Below are positions 7,697-16,469 of a stretch of DNA of 64,000 bases, one piece after another (within the stretch, counting starts at the first letter, position 1; every line of letters begins with the position of its first letter). The position numbers and the translations under genes were made by a program. Below the pieces are notes generated by a model that was given only the letters and a program-made list of their open reading frames with translations, made no database searches and was not told where the DNA came from. This stretch comes from JBFWYO01 sp050186335 (GTDB lineage: Bacteria > Pseudomonadota > Alphaproteobacteria > Bin65), in contig JBFWYO010000005.1 of NCBI GenBank assembly GCA_050186335.1, positions 1 to 64,000 of the forward strand. The letters are read 5' to 3'.

Positions 7697-8587
7697 ATGA
7701 ATTCGGCAACCGCTACCAGCGTCAAATCCCCGACGGATACGCCCTTCGTACAATTCTGGAACGACGTCCTGGCCCCAAAGTTCATCCGCTTCAAGCATGT
7801 CCTTGTCGACGGCCTGAGCAAGCACAGCGAAGCGGTCTTCCCGACGCTGCCGGTGCGCCTGGCGGACAGCGTCCTGGACGTGGGGTGCGGTTTCGGCGAT
7901 ACCGCAATCAAGCTCGCGAACGTGGTCGGGCCAACCGGCAACGTGATCGGTATCGATTGCTGCGAAGCGTTTCTCGATTACGGGCGCGCCGAAGTGCGCC
8001 GGCAGGGTTTGACAAACGTCAGCTTCATGCGCGGCGACGCGGAAATCGCGCTGCCAACAAGCCAATTCGATTTCGTGTTCGCTCGCTTCGGCACGATGTT
8101 CTTCGCCAACCCGGTCGCCGGGCTGCGCAATATGCGCCGGGCGCTGCGCCCGGGCGGCCGCATGGTGCACATCGTCTGGCGCAATCGCGCCGATAATCCT
8201 TGGCTTTCGATGGCGAAGGATATCGTGCTCCGCTTCCTGCCGCCGCCGGGCGACGACGCGCAGACGTGCGGCCCCGGCCCGTTTTCCATGGCGGACGAGG
8301 AAACCGTGCGCGCCATGATGGTCGCCGCGGGTTACACCGATATTGAGTTTCGCCGCGTCGATGCGCCGGTGACGATCGGAAGGGACGTGCGCGACGCCAT
8401 CGCCTTCCAGCTCACCATCGGTCCGGCCGGCGAAGTGTTCCGCGAAGCCGGCGCCGAAGCGGAAGCGAAGCGCGCGGAAATCGAAGCGGCGCTGGCCCTG
8501 GCAATCAGCCGGCAGACGGTCTCGGACGATGGCATCGTCATGCCAAGTTCGTCCTGGGTCATCAGTGCGATCAATCCCGCATCGTAG
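7697..8587 (+). CDS. SAM-dependent class I methyltransferase
   Basis: The protein is 296 aa with a Rossmann-type methyltransferase fold. Motif I is VLDVGCGFGDTAIKLA (SAM-binding glycine loop), the acidic end of beta-2 is VIGIDCCEAFL, and motif IV is FDFVFARFGTMFF. NMRRALRPGGRMVHIVWR is typical of UbiE/Methyltransf_11 and Methyltransf_25 proteins. AGGAG lies about 9 nt before the ATG. The substrate is unknown. It lies 22 bp before the cysteine synthase-like gene, so the two probably form one unit. This is cargo between the two integrase remnants. Confidence 0.85.
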   Translation: MNSATATSVKSPTDTPFVQFWNDVLAPKFIRFKHVLVDGLSKHSEAVFPTLPVRLADSVLDVGCGFGDTAIKLANVVGPTGNVIGIDCCEAFLDYGRAEVRRQGLTNVSFMRGDAEIALPTSQFDFVFARFGTMFFANPVAGLRNMRRALRPGGRMVHIVWRNRADNPWLSMAKDIVLRFLPPPGDDAQTCGPGPFSMADEETVRAMMVAAGYTDIEFRRVDAPVTIGRDVRDAIAFQLTIGPAGEVFREAGAEAEAKRAEIEAALALAISRQTVSDDGIVMPSSSWVISAINPAS

Positions 8588-8609
8588 CGGCAAATGAGGG
8601 GGGACAAGC

Positions 8610-9599
8610 ATGACCACGCTCTCGAAGAAGAAGATCGTACTCGACAAGCCCGGCCGAGGCCGCGTTTACGACAATATACTCGAGACGATCGGCAATACGC
8701 CCATGGTTCGAGTCAATCGGCTGGCCGAACGGGCCGGCTGTGTGGCCGAAGTGCTGGCCAAGCTCGAATTCTTCAACCCGCTCGGCAGCGTCAAGGACCG
8801 CATCGCGCTTTCGATGCTTGACGCGATGGAAGCGGACGGAGCGATCGGCCCCGGCAGCGTCATCGTCGAGCCGACTTCGGGCAACACCGGAATCGGTTTG
8901 GCTTTTGCGTGCGCGGTTAAGGGCTATCGCTGCATCATTACCATGCCAGATAGCTTTTCCGTGGAGCGTCGCAAGCTGATTCGCTATTTCGGCGCGGAAC
9001 TGGTTCTCACGCCGCGCGAGAAGGGCATTGGCGGCGCAATCGACAAGGCAAAAGAAATTATTGGGCAGACCGCAAAGGCCGTGATGCCCTGGCAGTTCGG
9101 TCACCCCGCCAACCCGGAGATCCATCGCCGAACGACCGCCGAGGAAATCTGGCGCGATACCAATGGCGTTCTCGATGCCATCGTGATCGGTGTCGGTACA
9201 GGCGGTTCGTTGACCGGCATCGGCCAAGTGCTAAAGCAGCGCAAACCCAGCATTCGTGTCATTGCCGTGGAGCCGGAAAACAGCCCCGTGCTGTCGGGCG
9301 GGAAGCATTCGCCGCACCTTATTCAGGGGATCGGCGCCGGATTCGTCCCAGATGTCCTGGACACGTCGTTAATCGACGAGGTCCTGCTGGTCGGCAACGA
9401 CGAAGCGCTGTCGACCGCGCGCCGGGCGGCGGCGGAAGACGGCATTCCGGCCGGCATTTCCTCGGGAGCGGCGCTGGCGTGCGCGCTGCGGGTAGCGCAG
9501 CGGGCCGAGATGAAGGGGCGTACCGTCGTAACCATCCTGCCGAGTTGCGCCGAGCGTTACTTGTCAACCGCCCTTTTCGATGGCTACGCTGATCCGTAG
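8610..9599 (+). CDS. Cysteine synthase / O-acetylserine sulfhydrylase-family PLP enzyme
   Basis: A 329-aa fold-type II PLP enzyme. The Schiff-base Lys is in NPLGSVKDRIAL, the substrate Asn loop is PTSGNTGIGLAFA, and the phosphate loop is GVGTGGSLTGIGQ. The late SSGAALACALR segment is also family-typical. It resembles CysK/CysM, which make cysteine from O-acetylserine and sulfide. The N-terminus is about 20 residues longer than CysK. A specialised beta-replacement role linked to the upstream methyltransferase is possible. The ATG is preceded by GAGGGGGGACAAGC. It is probably a second copy carried by the island. Confidence 0.85.
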   Translation: MTTLSKKKIVLDKPGRGRVYDNILETIGNTPMVRVNRLAERAGCVAEVLAKLEFFNPLGSVKDRIALSMLDAMEADGAIGPGSVIVEPTSGNTGIGLAFACAVKGYRCIITMPDSFSVERRKLIRYFGAELVLTPREKGIGGAIDKAKEIIGQTAKAVMPWQFGHPANPEIHRRTTAEEIWRDTNGVLDAIVIGVGTGGSLTGIGQVLKQRKPSIRVIAVEPENSPVLSGGKHSPHLIQGIGAGFVPDVLDTSLIDEVLLVGNDEALSTARRAAAEDGIPAGISSGAALACALRVAQRAEMKGRTVVTILPSCAERYLSTALFDGYADP

Positions 9600-9673
9600 C
9601 GCGTACAGGAGGTGAGCGTCGCGACGGATTGCGGCCGACGCAAATTTCGAACTGAACCGGACGGGCGGGCGAA

Positions 9674-11773
9674 ATGGAACGAAAGCTGGCAACAATTTTG
9701 GCGATGGACGTTGTCGGTTACTCGCAGCAGATGGAGGCGGACGAGGAGGGGACCCTCGCCCGGCTCAAAGACGCCCGCGCCGGGATCGTAGCGCCCGCCG
9801 TGGACCGGCATCGGGGGCGCGTCGTCAAGCTGATGGGCGACGGCGCCTTGATGGAGTTCGGAAGCGTTGTCGCCGCGGTGCAATGCGCAGTCGAAATCCA
9901 GCGACAGATCGAACAACGCAATGCCGCCTTGCGCGAACGCGAGCGGCTGCATTTTCGCATCGGGCTGCATCTTGGCGATGTCATCATCGAGGGCGACGAT
10001 ATTTATGGCGACGGCGTCAATGTGGCATCTCGCCTTGAAGGCATGGCGCCGCCCGGCGGTATCGTCCTCTCCAAGCAGGTTCACGACCACATCGGATCCA
10101 ACATCCGTGCGCGGTTCGCCTCGCTCGGTGAACAGACGGTCAAGAACATCAGCAGGCCGATTCATGCGTTCCGAGTCGAGTTCGACAGCGATGATCTTTT
10201 GCATGTCATTCGGTTCGGCAAGTTTGAACTCGATACGGCGCATTTCGAACTCCGCGAAAATGGCGAGCGCGTCGCGATCGAGCCGCAGGTGTTCGACCTG
10301 CTCGTGTTTCTGGCGCGCAACGCCAATCGAACGGTGACCAAGGACGAAATATTCACTGAAATCTGGGGCGATCGCATTGTCTCCGACGCCGCTCTCAGCA
10401 GCCAGATCAAAGCCGCCCGCCGCGCCGTCGGCGACGACGGAGCGACGCAGCATACGATTTCCACCGTGCACGGCAGGGGCTTCCGCTTTATTGCGCCGGT
10501 CGCGCAAGCTCTGCCGGAATCGAGTGGGGATGCGGCATCGAGCGGCGTTGCACCGGCCGGTGGCGACGCGACGCCATTAACGCGCAAGCCGACAGTTGCA
10601 ATTCTGCCATTCACCAATTTGAATCGCGATCCGAGCGAGGATCACCTTGCCGCCGGCATATGCGAGGATATTACAACGACGCTCGCGAAGTATCGGTGGC
10701 TGACCGTCATTGCGCGAGGGTCGGCCTTTGCGTTTCGCAACTCAAACGACAGCTTGCGCGTTATCGGAAATAAATTGGGGGCGGAATATCTCGTTACCGG
10801 CAGCCTCCGTAAGGCGGGCAAGAGATTTCGCATCACGATCGAAGTGGTCGACGCGGAAGCGGAACAGAGTATCTGGTCCGAGCGCTTCGATCGCGACATC
10901 TCGGACGTTTTTGAATTGCAGGACGACATTTCCGGGACAATTGCTTCGCGATTGGCGGCCGAACTGGGTCTTATGGAACAGCGCAAGGCCGAGCGGCGGC
11001 CGAGGAAGAACCTCGGCGCGTGGGATTTGTATCAGCTCGGTACGGCGGAATTCTATAAGTTCACCACCGAAGGCAATATGAAGTCGCAGGAATTCCTGCG
11101 GCAGGCCATTGCGCTCGACCCGACGTTCGCAAGCGCCCATTCGCGTCTCGCGTATGCCATCATTTTGAGTATGGTCTATTTCGATGCGCCGCCAAGTCAG
11201 GCGCGCATGGATGAAGCGCTGGCGTCAGCCCAGCGCGCAATTGCGCTCGATGACACCGATGCCAACAACTACTTCAGCCTTGGCCGGGTTCAATTGGGAC
11301 GTTGCGAGTATTCGGAGGCGATCGAGGCTTTGCAGCAGGCGATCGCGCTCAATCCATCGCTGGCGGTTACGTACTGCGGATTGGGTGATTCGCTGGCATA
11401 CGAGGGCCGTCTCGATGAGGCGATTCTCCAATTTGAAACGGCTATCCGGTTAAGTCCGCACGACCCGTTCAGATGGGCGTTCTTTTCATACCGGGCGCTG
11501 GCACACATCTTCCGGGGCGAATATGCCGATGCAGTCCTGTGGGCACGCAAATCCTCCCAATTGCCGAACGCTCAGTATTGGCCGCGCGCGCATCTGGTGT
11601 CGGCGTTGGGGCATCTCGGCGACCGCAGTCAACTCGACGGAGCAATCAAGGATCTACTGAACGCCAAGCCGAAATTTTCGATCGATTTCGCTCGCGAGCA
11701 TCTGTTCTACCTGAAGCGCGCTGAACAGCTCGAAACGTACGTTGACGGATTGCGGAAGGCCGGTATTTCCTGA
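9674..11773 (+). CDS. Class III adenylate cyclase - winged helix - TPR multidomain regulator
   Basis: A 699-aa protein with four parts. Residues 1-170 form a class III nucleotidyl cyclase: MDVVGYSQQM and LMGDGALMEF carry the metal Asp residues, and GVNVASRLEG the transition-state region. Residues about 175-275 are an OmpR/ToxR-type winged helix (LRENGERVAIEPQVFDLLVF to VHGRGFRFIAPV). Residues about 295-430 match the FlgO/TolB-N-like periplasm-type domain (VAILPFTNLNRDPSEDHLA). From 440 to the end are TPR repeats (AIALDDTDANNYFSLGRVQL, AIALNPSLAVTYCGLGDSLA). No membrane segment is seen. The fusion suggests direct coupling of cAMP synthesis and DNA binding, with the TPR part sensing partners. 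Confidence 0.88.
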   Translation: MERKLATILAMDVVGYSQQMEADEEGTLARLKDARAGIVAPAVDRHRGRVVKLMGDGALMEFGSVVAAVQCAVEIQRQIEQRNAALRERERLHFRIGLHLGDVIIEGDDIYGDGVNVASRLEGMAPPGGIVLSKQVHDHIGSNIRARFASLGEQTVKNISRPIHAFRVEFDSDDLLHVIRFGKFELDTAHFELRENGERVAIEPQVFDLLVFLARNANRTVTKDEIFTEIWGDRIVSDAALSSQIKAARRAVGDDGATQHTISTVHGRGFRFIAPVAQALPESSGDAASSGVAPAGGDATPLTRKPTVAILPFTNLNRDPSEDHLAAGICEDITTTLAKYRWLTVIARGSAFAFRNSNDSLRVIGNKLGAEYLVTGSLRKAGKRFRITIEVVDAEAEQSIWSERFDRDISDVFELQDDISGTIASRLAAELGLMEQRKAERRPRKNLGAWDLYQLGTAEFYKFTTEGNMKSQEFLRQAIALDPTFASAHSRLAYAIILSMVYFDAPPSQARMDEALASAQRAIALDDTDANNYFSLGRVQLGRCEYSEAIEALQQAIALNPSLAVTYCGLGDSLAYEGRLDEAILQFETAIRLSPHDPFRWAFFSYRALAHIFRGEYADAVLWARKSSQLPNAQYWPRAHLVSALGHLGDRSQLDGAIKDLLNAKPKFSIDFAREHLFYLKRAEQLETYVDGLRKAGIS

Positions 11774-11883
11774 CGCGCATAATCGAAGCATTTTGTGACT
11801 TGCCGACCTGAAATGCTCCGACGCTTTGGGCATCGTATTCGACTGAGTTCGGATCGAGAATCGGTCGTAGCGAAAGATCGCCG

Positions 11884-12243
11884 ATGAGCACGAAAGTAAC
11901 TGCCTCGAAGCGTCCCGTGAGGCGCCCGCGTGTTCGGGGTTGGTGTCGGATGACTCAGGGGCGAGTGACGTATTCTTGTGCGGTCGTTTCGAATTCGAGC
12001 GACGGCGCGAAGTTACATTTCGATCGCAAGTTGAAACTTTCGCGCGAGCCGGTTCTTGTGTCCAATGTTACATTGGGTGAACGATGGGCGGACATCGTCA
12101 TTCAGAGGGGCAAAATCGTTGGCGTAAAATTTCGGATCGGTCTGGAGGCGAAATCCGCAGCGACTTATGGAGAAAAGCGGAAACGAGGTCGCCCGCGTCG
12201 GCGAAAAGGAGCGGCGGGGGGAGCAAAGCCGGAACCTGAATGA
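11884..12243 (+). CDS. Small PilZ-like protein with a basic tail
   Basis: A 119-aa protein. The core from RGWCRMTQGRVTYSCAVVSNSS through GKIVGVKFRIG has the layout of a degenerate PilZ beta-barrel (c-di-GMP-binding family). The RxxxR and D/NxSxxG signature is only partly kept (SNSSDGAKLHF), so ligand binding is doubtful. The C-terminal tail KRKRGRPRRRKG resembles an AT-hook/nucleic-acid-binding stretch. Its 3' end lies next to the second integrase remnant. Function unknown; it could be real island cargo. Confidence 0.55.
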   Translation: MSTKVTASKRPVRRPRVRGWCRMTQGRVTYSCAVVSNSSDGAKLHFDRKLKLSREPVLVSNVTLGERWADIVIQRGKIVGVKFRIGLEAKSAATYGEKRKRGRPRRRKGAAGGAKPEPE

Positions 12244-12299
12244 TGGACTGTTCAGATCCCACGGAAGGCAACGACATCCGCCTGTTTCGACGCGGCGAA

Positions 12300-12523
12300 G
12301 GATGCCAGGTTGCCATAAGTTTGCGGCGCTTATCGAGCCGATCGCCGCGCCAATAGGCGGCTTCCGTCTTGTCGCTAACCGTATGCGCCACGGCCATTTC
12401 GCACACGTCCCGGGCAAAATTGGTGCGTTCCGAGGCCCAATCGCGGAAGGTCGAACGGAAGCCAAGCGGCGGCACGTCGATTTCTTTGCGCCGTAAAGTC
12501 ATTAGGAAGGCGATATTATACAT
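12300..12523 (-). pseudogene. Remnant of a tyrosine-integrase 3' end (copy 2)
   Basis: The minus frame reads GFRSTFRDWASERTNFARD, CEMAVAHTVSDKTEAAYWRGD and DKRRKLMATW. This is the catalytic C-terminus of a DUF4102 integrase, with the H-x-x-R box (HGFRSTFRDWAAER in the intact copy) changed to LGFRSTFRDW. It lacks all upstream domains and is a pseudogene. Same orientation as copy 1 and similar in DNA, so the pair forms a direct repeat around the 7.7-12.2 kb cargo. Confidence 0.78.
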
Positions 12524-12611
12524 TGAGTTGAGAAATATCGGGCGTCGTCGTCAGGCGATAACGCACGTGGGTTGCGCACGATTTCGCGTTCGCCGCTTTT
12601 GAATAGTGAAT

Positions 12612-13850
12612 TTACTTGCGTCGTCTTATGGCGACAACCTTGGCTTGATCCGATTTGGCGTTGCAATAGCGGGCCCACTCCGTCATCAAGCGACTACGTT
12701 TTTCAAAAAGATCGCCTCGGCGATACGCAGCTTCAACTTTGTCTCCGATGGCATGAGCTAATGCCATTTCGACAACATGCGATGCGTAAGACGTTCGCTC
12801 GGCTGCCCAGTCGCGAAATGTGCTGCGAAAGCCATGGGTGGTAATCTCCGTCATGCCCATCCGTTTTAATACCGCGAGTAGGCTCATATTTGACAGTGCC
12901 GTGTTCTTCTTAGTTCCTGGAAACACGCGGCCGTCGTTGCCTATTCGAGGCGAATTGAGGGCCTCTAATACGGCTATCGCGTCGCCCGACAGCGGAACGC
13001 GATGTTCTTTCTTCGCTTTCATCCGCGCTGCCGGGATTGTCCATATCTTGTTTTCGAAGTCTATCTCGCCCCAGGTCGCGTTGAGCGCTTCACTTGTTCT
13101 GCACGCAGTTAATATGACAAATTCCAGCGCTCGCGGCGCCACGCCCTCACGTTGACGCAGTTGCCCGACGAACTGCGCGACATCTGAATAAGGAAGGGCC
13201 GGCATGTGTCGTACAGTTCTGATCTTATTATGTGGTGGGAGCAGGTTTTGGAGGCGTCCGCGCCACCGCGCAGGATTATCACCGGTGCGGTACTCGCGGG
13301 CCGTTGCCCAGTCCAACACAGACTCGATGCGCCCTCTGAGCCTACTAGCCGTTTCTGGCTTGACCTGCCATATCGGTTCTAGCACCTTCATGACTAAGCC
13401 AACGTCGACCGAAGCGACCGGTATGTTGCCGAGAGTAGGGGATGCGTAAGTGTCCAGGGTCGATCGCCATTGTTGGCGATGTTTCTCATTCTTCCAGCTC
13501 GCTTCCTGCGCCGTCACGTAGGCCTCGGCTGCTTGCTTGAACGTTACGGCCGTTGCTTGGGCCGTTTTACTAGCTCGCCGTTCGGCTTGCCGGGTGTCAA
13601 TTGGGTCGACGCCGGCAGCCCGTTGCTGTCGGAACGCAGCGGCTCTTCGGCGGGCTTCGGCCAGGGGTACGTCGCGCGCAGATCCTAACCCCATTTCTCT
13701 CGTGCGTTTGTTCAGCGTGAACCGGAGAACCCATGATTTTGCACTGCCATTTCCGACCTGCAGATATAGGCCGGCTCCGTCATGGTACATTCCTGCCTTA
13801 TCGATCCTGGAAACACTGAGCGCGTTTAGTCGACCTACTGACCGTGCCAT
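12612..13850 (-). CDS. Tyrosine recombinase / island integrase (DUF4102 N-terminus)
   Basis: The protein is about 412 aa. The N-terminal DUF4102 domain (GMYHDGAGLYLQVGNGSAKSW, LGSARDVPLAEARRRA) is followed by the SAM-like core-binding domain and the catalytic domain: Arg in LTACRTSEALNATW, HGFRSTFRDW, and the Tyr in DKVEAAYRRGDL. Such integrases insert islands at tRNA 3' ends. The start MARSVGRLNALS at 13850 fits the family. A start at 13901 would add IVGR repeats encoded by the CTACCCACAAT tandem. The gene looks intact. Confidence 0.92.
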   Translation of the reverse strand: MARSVGRLNALSVSRIDKAGMYHDGAGLYLQVGNGSAKSWVLRFTLNKRTREMGLGSARDVPLAEARRRAAAFRQQRAAGVDPIDTRQAERRASKTAQATAVTFKQAAEAYVTAQEASWKNEKHRQQWRSTLDTYASPTLGNIPVASVDVGLVMKVLEPIWQVKPETASRLRGRIESVLDWATAREYRTGDNPARWRGRLQNLLPPHNKIRTVRHMPALPYSDVAQFVGQLRQREGVAPRALEFVILTACRTSEALNATWGEIDFENKIWTIPAARMKAKKEHRVPLSGDAIAVLEALNSPRIGNDGRVFPGTKKNTALSNMSLLAVLKRMGMTEITTHGFRSTFRDWAAERTSYASHVVEMALAHAIGDKVEAAYRRGDLFEKRSRLMTEWARYCNAKSDQAKVVAIRRRK

Positions 13851-13854
13851 ATTT

Positions 13855-13877
13855 CTACCCACAATCCTACCCACAAT
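13855..13877. repeat. Tandem CTACCCACAAT repeats at the integrase 5' end
   Basis: CTACCCACAAT occurs at 13855-13865 and again at 13867-13877 (12-bp period), directly upstream of the integrase start. These could be arm-type binding sites for the integrase or an excisionase, or the operator of the integrase gene. Confidence 0.4.
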
Positions 13878-13998
13878 TGATCGTTGGATTGTGATGGACA
13901 TAGAAATACAAGTAAAGACACTAATTTAGAGAAAACCTTAGAAAACAAGGCGTTTTTGAGTAGGCGTGGACACTGGCAAACGCTGACGAACATGGGTT

Positions 13999-14019
13999 TG
14001 GCGGACACACCCTCCGCCA
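13999..14019. other. Possible attachment-site remnant (inverted repeat)
   Basis: TGGCGGA (13999-14005) and TCCGCCA (14013-14019) form a 7-bp inverted repeat with a 7-nt loop, about 150 bp from the integrase start. Read on the minus strand, AGTGGCGGAGGG resembles the 3' end of tRNA-Ser genes, common targets of this integrase type. No complete tRNA is present and no second copy was found, so this is tentative. The rest of 13851-14245 holds no gene. Confidence 0.22.
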
Positions 14020-14245
14020 CTCGCCAATTTTAGCGTACAGCAATTACTTCGAGAAATTCTTCAACCGCATTTTCCAGAATAGATTCGGCGTTTTTCGTCG
14101 TGTCCGATGACGCGGTCGCATCCTCGACCGCGTTCCGTAAACCGAAAATCACGTCGACGACGCCGTTGAACTTGATTGCACTTCCCATGAGCGCCGCAAG
14201 CAATCCGCTTCGATGTCGGCCTCGCTATGCGCCTCCGCGCGTTCG

Positions 14246-14908
14246 CTATTGCGGACAGAGGTCGTCGGGACGCGGGCGCGAGTCGCGGAACGGGTCGGTC
14301 AGCGCGTCGGTCAGATGGCCGCGCACGTCGCGGCGCCGCGGCAGCAATTCGGTGCGGTAGAGCCGCGTCAGGCGCGCGATGGTCCTGCCGCGCGGCGTCA
14401 GCGTGACGCAGCCATTTTCGATTCGGATGGTGCCTGAGTTCAACTGCTCGGTCAGACGGATGTCGACCAGCTTGTGCTCGACCAGATAATCCTCGGCAAA
14501 GATCCGCGGCAGCGCATTTTCGCGTACCGCGCCGCCGTGCTGCGCCAGCTTCTCCAGGATGTAGATCGACAGCGACCGGTCGACGGTGGTCGGAATGCCG
14601 ATCGCGAAATTCGCTCCCAGCGCCAGGCCCAGCAGCAGCGCGAGCGCCGCCTCGAAGCCGGACATTGCGCGCCGCCAGCGGCGGATCGAGACGACGGCGA
14701 CCGCGGTCAGCAGCGCGGCCAGCGCCGCATCCGCCAACGCGTCATAGAGCACCACGCGCACCGGCAAGAACCGGAAATGCAGGACGTTGAGAACGAGGAA
14801 CTGCAATCCCTGGCACAGAAGGACCGCCAGTATGGCGCCCAGTGTGGCCCCGCGCCGGCGCGGCGCAGGCACCGGATGTGCAGGGACGGAATCTGACATT
14901 GCAGGCAT
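14246..14908 (-). CDS. Membrane protein with C-terminal winged-helix-like domain
   Basis: The protein is about 220 aa. Four hydrophobic segments (TLGAILAVLLCQGLQFLVL, LADAALAALLTAVAVVSI, AALALLLGLALGANFAIGI and a short flank) precede a soluble C-terminal part: LEKLAQHGGAVRENALPRIF and SGTIRIENGCVTLTPRGRTI. The latter resembles the winged-helix wing of MarR-like or polysaccharide-cluster regulators. The ATG at 14908 is chosen; a longer start at 15004 adds a basic, unconserved tail. The function is unknown. It lies divergent from the next membrane-protein gene and probably belongs to the peptide/polysaccharide cluster. Confidence 0.65.
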   Translation of the reverse strand: MPAMSDSVPAHPVPAPRRRGATLGAILAVLLCQGLQFLVLNVLHFRFLPVRVVLYDALADAALAALLTAVAVVSIRRWRRAMSGFEAALALLLGLALGANFAIGIPTTVDRSLSIYILEKLAQHGGAVRENALPRIFAEDYLVEHKLVDIRLTEQLNSGTIRIENGCVTLTPRGRTIARLTRLYRTELLPRRRDVRGHLTDALTDPFRDSRPRPDDLCPQ

Positions 14909-15028
14909 GACTACGACGGTATCCTTCTCGGTGTGCGTTTTGCCGCTGCGGCGCGAGACGGCGCCTTTTCGGCATCTGCGATATAGTCGGACGCGCGCAT
15001 TCAACCCAATCTAGACTTGTAGTGAGCG

Positions 15029-16462
15029 ATGCCAGAGTCAACGCCGCCGGGATGGGACGTCAAGCTGCTGCGACTCGCAGGGCTAAAGGGCGGCCTCGCG
15101 CAGCACCGACTTGGCTGGCTGGAATTCGCCGCGCTGTCGTATCTCGTGCTGCCGCTGCTGGTGTTCTTTGCCGGTTTCATCGCGCCGATTATCGCCGTAC
15201 CCGCTTGTCTGACCATCGTCTTCGCGCTTTATCGCCTGCGCCCTTATGCGACTCGCGCCACGGTGCCGGGCCGTAGAGATATTCTGCTCGCAGTCGCCGC
15301 CGCTGCGCTGTTCCTGCTCGCCTGCGGCTATGCGCCGGGCTCCGGGCGCTCCTGGGACTGGCTGAAGCACTATGCCATTCTCAATGAACTGGCCCAGCAA
15401 TCCTGGCCGCCGGTGCGCGAGGAGACGCAGAGCTTCCTGCGCTATTATCTCGGCTTCTATCTGGTCCCGGGGCTGGCCGCCAAGCTGCTCGGGCCGCGAC
15501 AGATCGAACTTTATGTCCTGGTCGAAACCTGGGCCGGTCTCGCCCTGCTGCTGGCGCTGCTGCTGCAGCGCTGCAATCCAACCCGGCCGGTGATCTTCGT
15601 TGCAGTGTTCTTGCTGTTCGGCGGGCTCGACTTGGTCGGTTCCCTGCTCGTCGGCAAGCACTTCTCGCTGCTTGGGCATCAGGAATGGTGGGCGGCGTTC
15701 GCCCGATACGCTTATCAGGGCCATGCGACGTTGTTCCTTTGGGTGCCGCAGCACGCACTGCCCGGCCTGCTCGGCGTGGCGCTGCTGCTGCCGGGCCGCC
15801 AGCCGACGCCGCAGCCGATGCTGGCACTGCTCGGCGTCGCCGCGATGTTCTGGTCGCCCTTCGCGGCGCTGGGCCTGGCACCGTTCGCCGCGGCCGTGAT
15901 GTGGCGAACGTGGCGCAGCACGATTCTGGACGCCGGCACGATCCTATTGGCGATCGCGGTCGGCGTTCCGCTGCTGGTCTTCCTCACGGCCGGCGCGAGC
16001 GGCGTGCCGCATGGGCCGAATTGGCCGAACGATCTAGAATCGGCCGGTCGGCTCGCGTTGTTCCTGCTGCTCGAAGTCGCGCTCTGCGTTGTCGCGGTTC
16101 GATATTGCAGTCCTCGGGCATTGCGCTGGCCCGGATTGGTGATCGCATCGTTATTGGTGCTGCCGCTCTACCGTATCGGCATATACAACGACTTCACCAT
16201 GCGCGTCAGCATTCCGGCGCTCGGGCTGCTCGCGATCGCCGTTGCATCCGCGCTCAGCGAGGCGCGCGGTCGTCGCTGGATTCCGCTTGCGCTGGTGGTG
16301 CTGGTCGGCGGCGTCGGTTCGGTGCTCGAGATCATCGGCCGCAACCTGGATGGCCACGTGCCCGTGCACGAGGTTAGCCTGCGCCGCGGGTTCCTGGCCG
16401 ACGATCCACGGTTTTTCGCGCAATACAATGCGCCGTATCCGCATTGGCTGTTGCGGCGCTGA
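15029..16462 (+). CDS. Large polytopic membrane protein of the peptide cluster
   Basis: A 477-aa protein with about 10-12 transmembrane segments throughout (for example LPLLVFFAGFIAPIIAVPA, ILLAVAAAALFLLACGYAPG). A soluble loop near residue 120 contains DWLKHYAILNELAQQSWPP. The pattern resembles GT-C-like glycosyltransferases or polysaccharide polymerases, but no DxD or EDE motif could be fixed with certainty. The C-terminal NAPYPHWLLRR is periplasmic or cytoplasmic. The gene is convergent with the GT39-like gene at 16470-18011, with an 8-bp gap. Role in glycan assembly is inferred from context only. Confidence 0.65.
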   Translation: MPESTPPGWDVKLLRLAGLKGGLAQHRLGWLEFAALSYLVLPLLVFFAGFIAPIIAVPACLTIVFALYRLRPYATRATVPGRRDILLAVAAAALFLLACGYAPGSGRSWDWLKHYAILNELAQQSWPPVREETQSFLRYYLGFYLVPGLAAKLLGPRQIELYVLVETWAGLALLLALLLQRCNPTRPVIFVAVFLLFGGLDLVGSLLVGKHFSLLGHQEWWAAFARYAYQGHATLFLWVPQHALPGLLGVALLLPGRQPTPQPMLALLGVAAMFWSPFAALGLAPFAAAVMWRTWRSTILDAGTILLAIAVGVPLLVFLTAGASGVPHGPNWPNDLESAGRLALFLLLEVALCVVAVRYCSPRALRWPGLVIASLLVLPLYRIGIYNDFTMRVSIPALGLLAIAVASALSEARGRRWIPLALVVLVGGVGSVLEIIGRNLDGHVPVHEVSLRRGFLADDPRFFAQYNAPYPHWLLRR

Positions 16463-16469
16463 GCGCGGC

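Noticed and set aside
13999..14019. Intact tRNA-Ser gene at this point
   Set aside because: Only an acceptor-end-like inverted repeat is present; no D, anticodon or T arms can be drawn.
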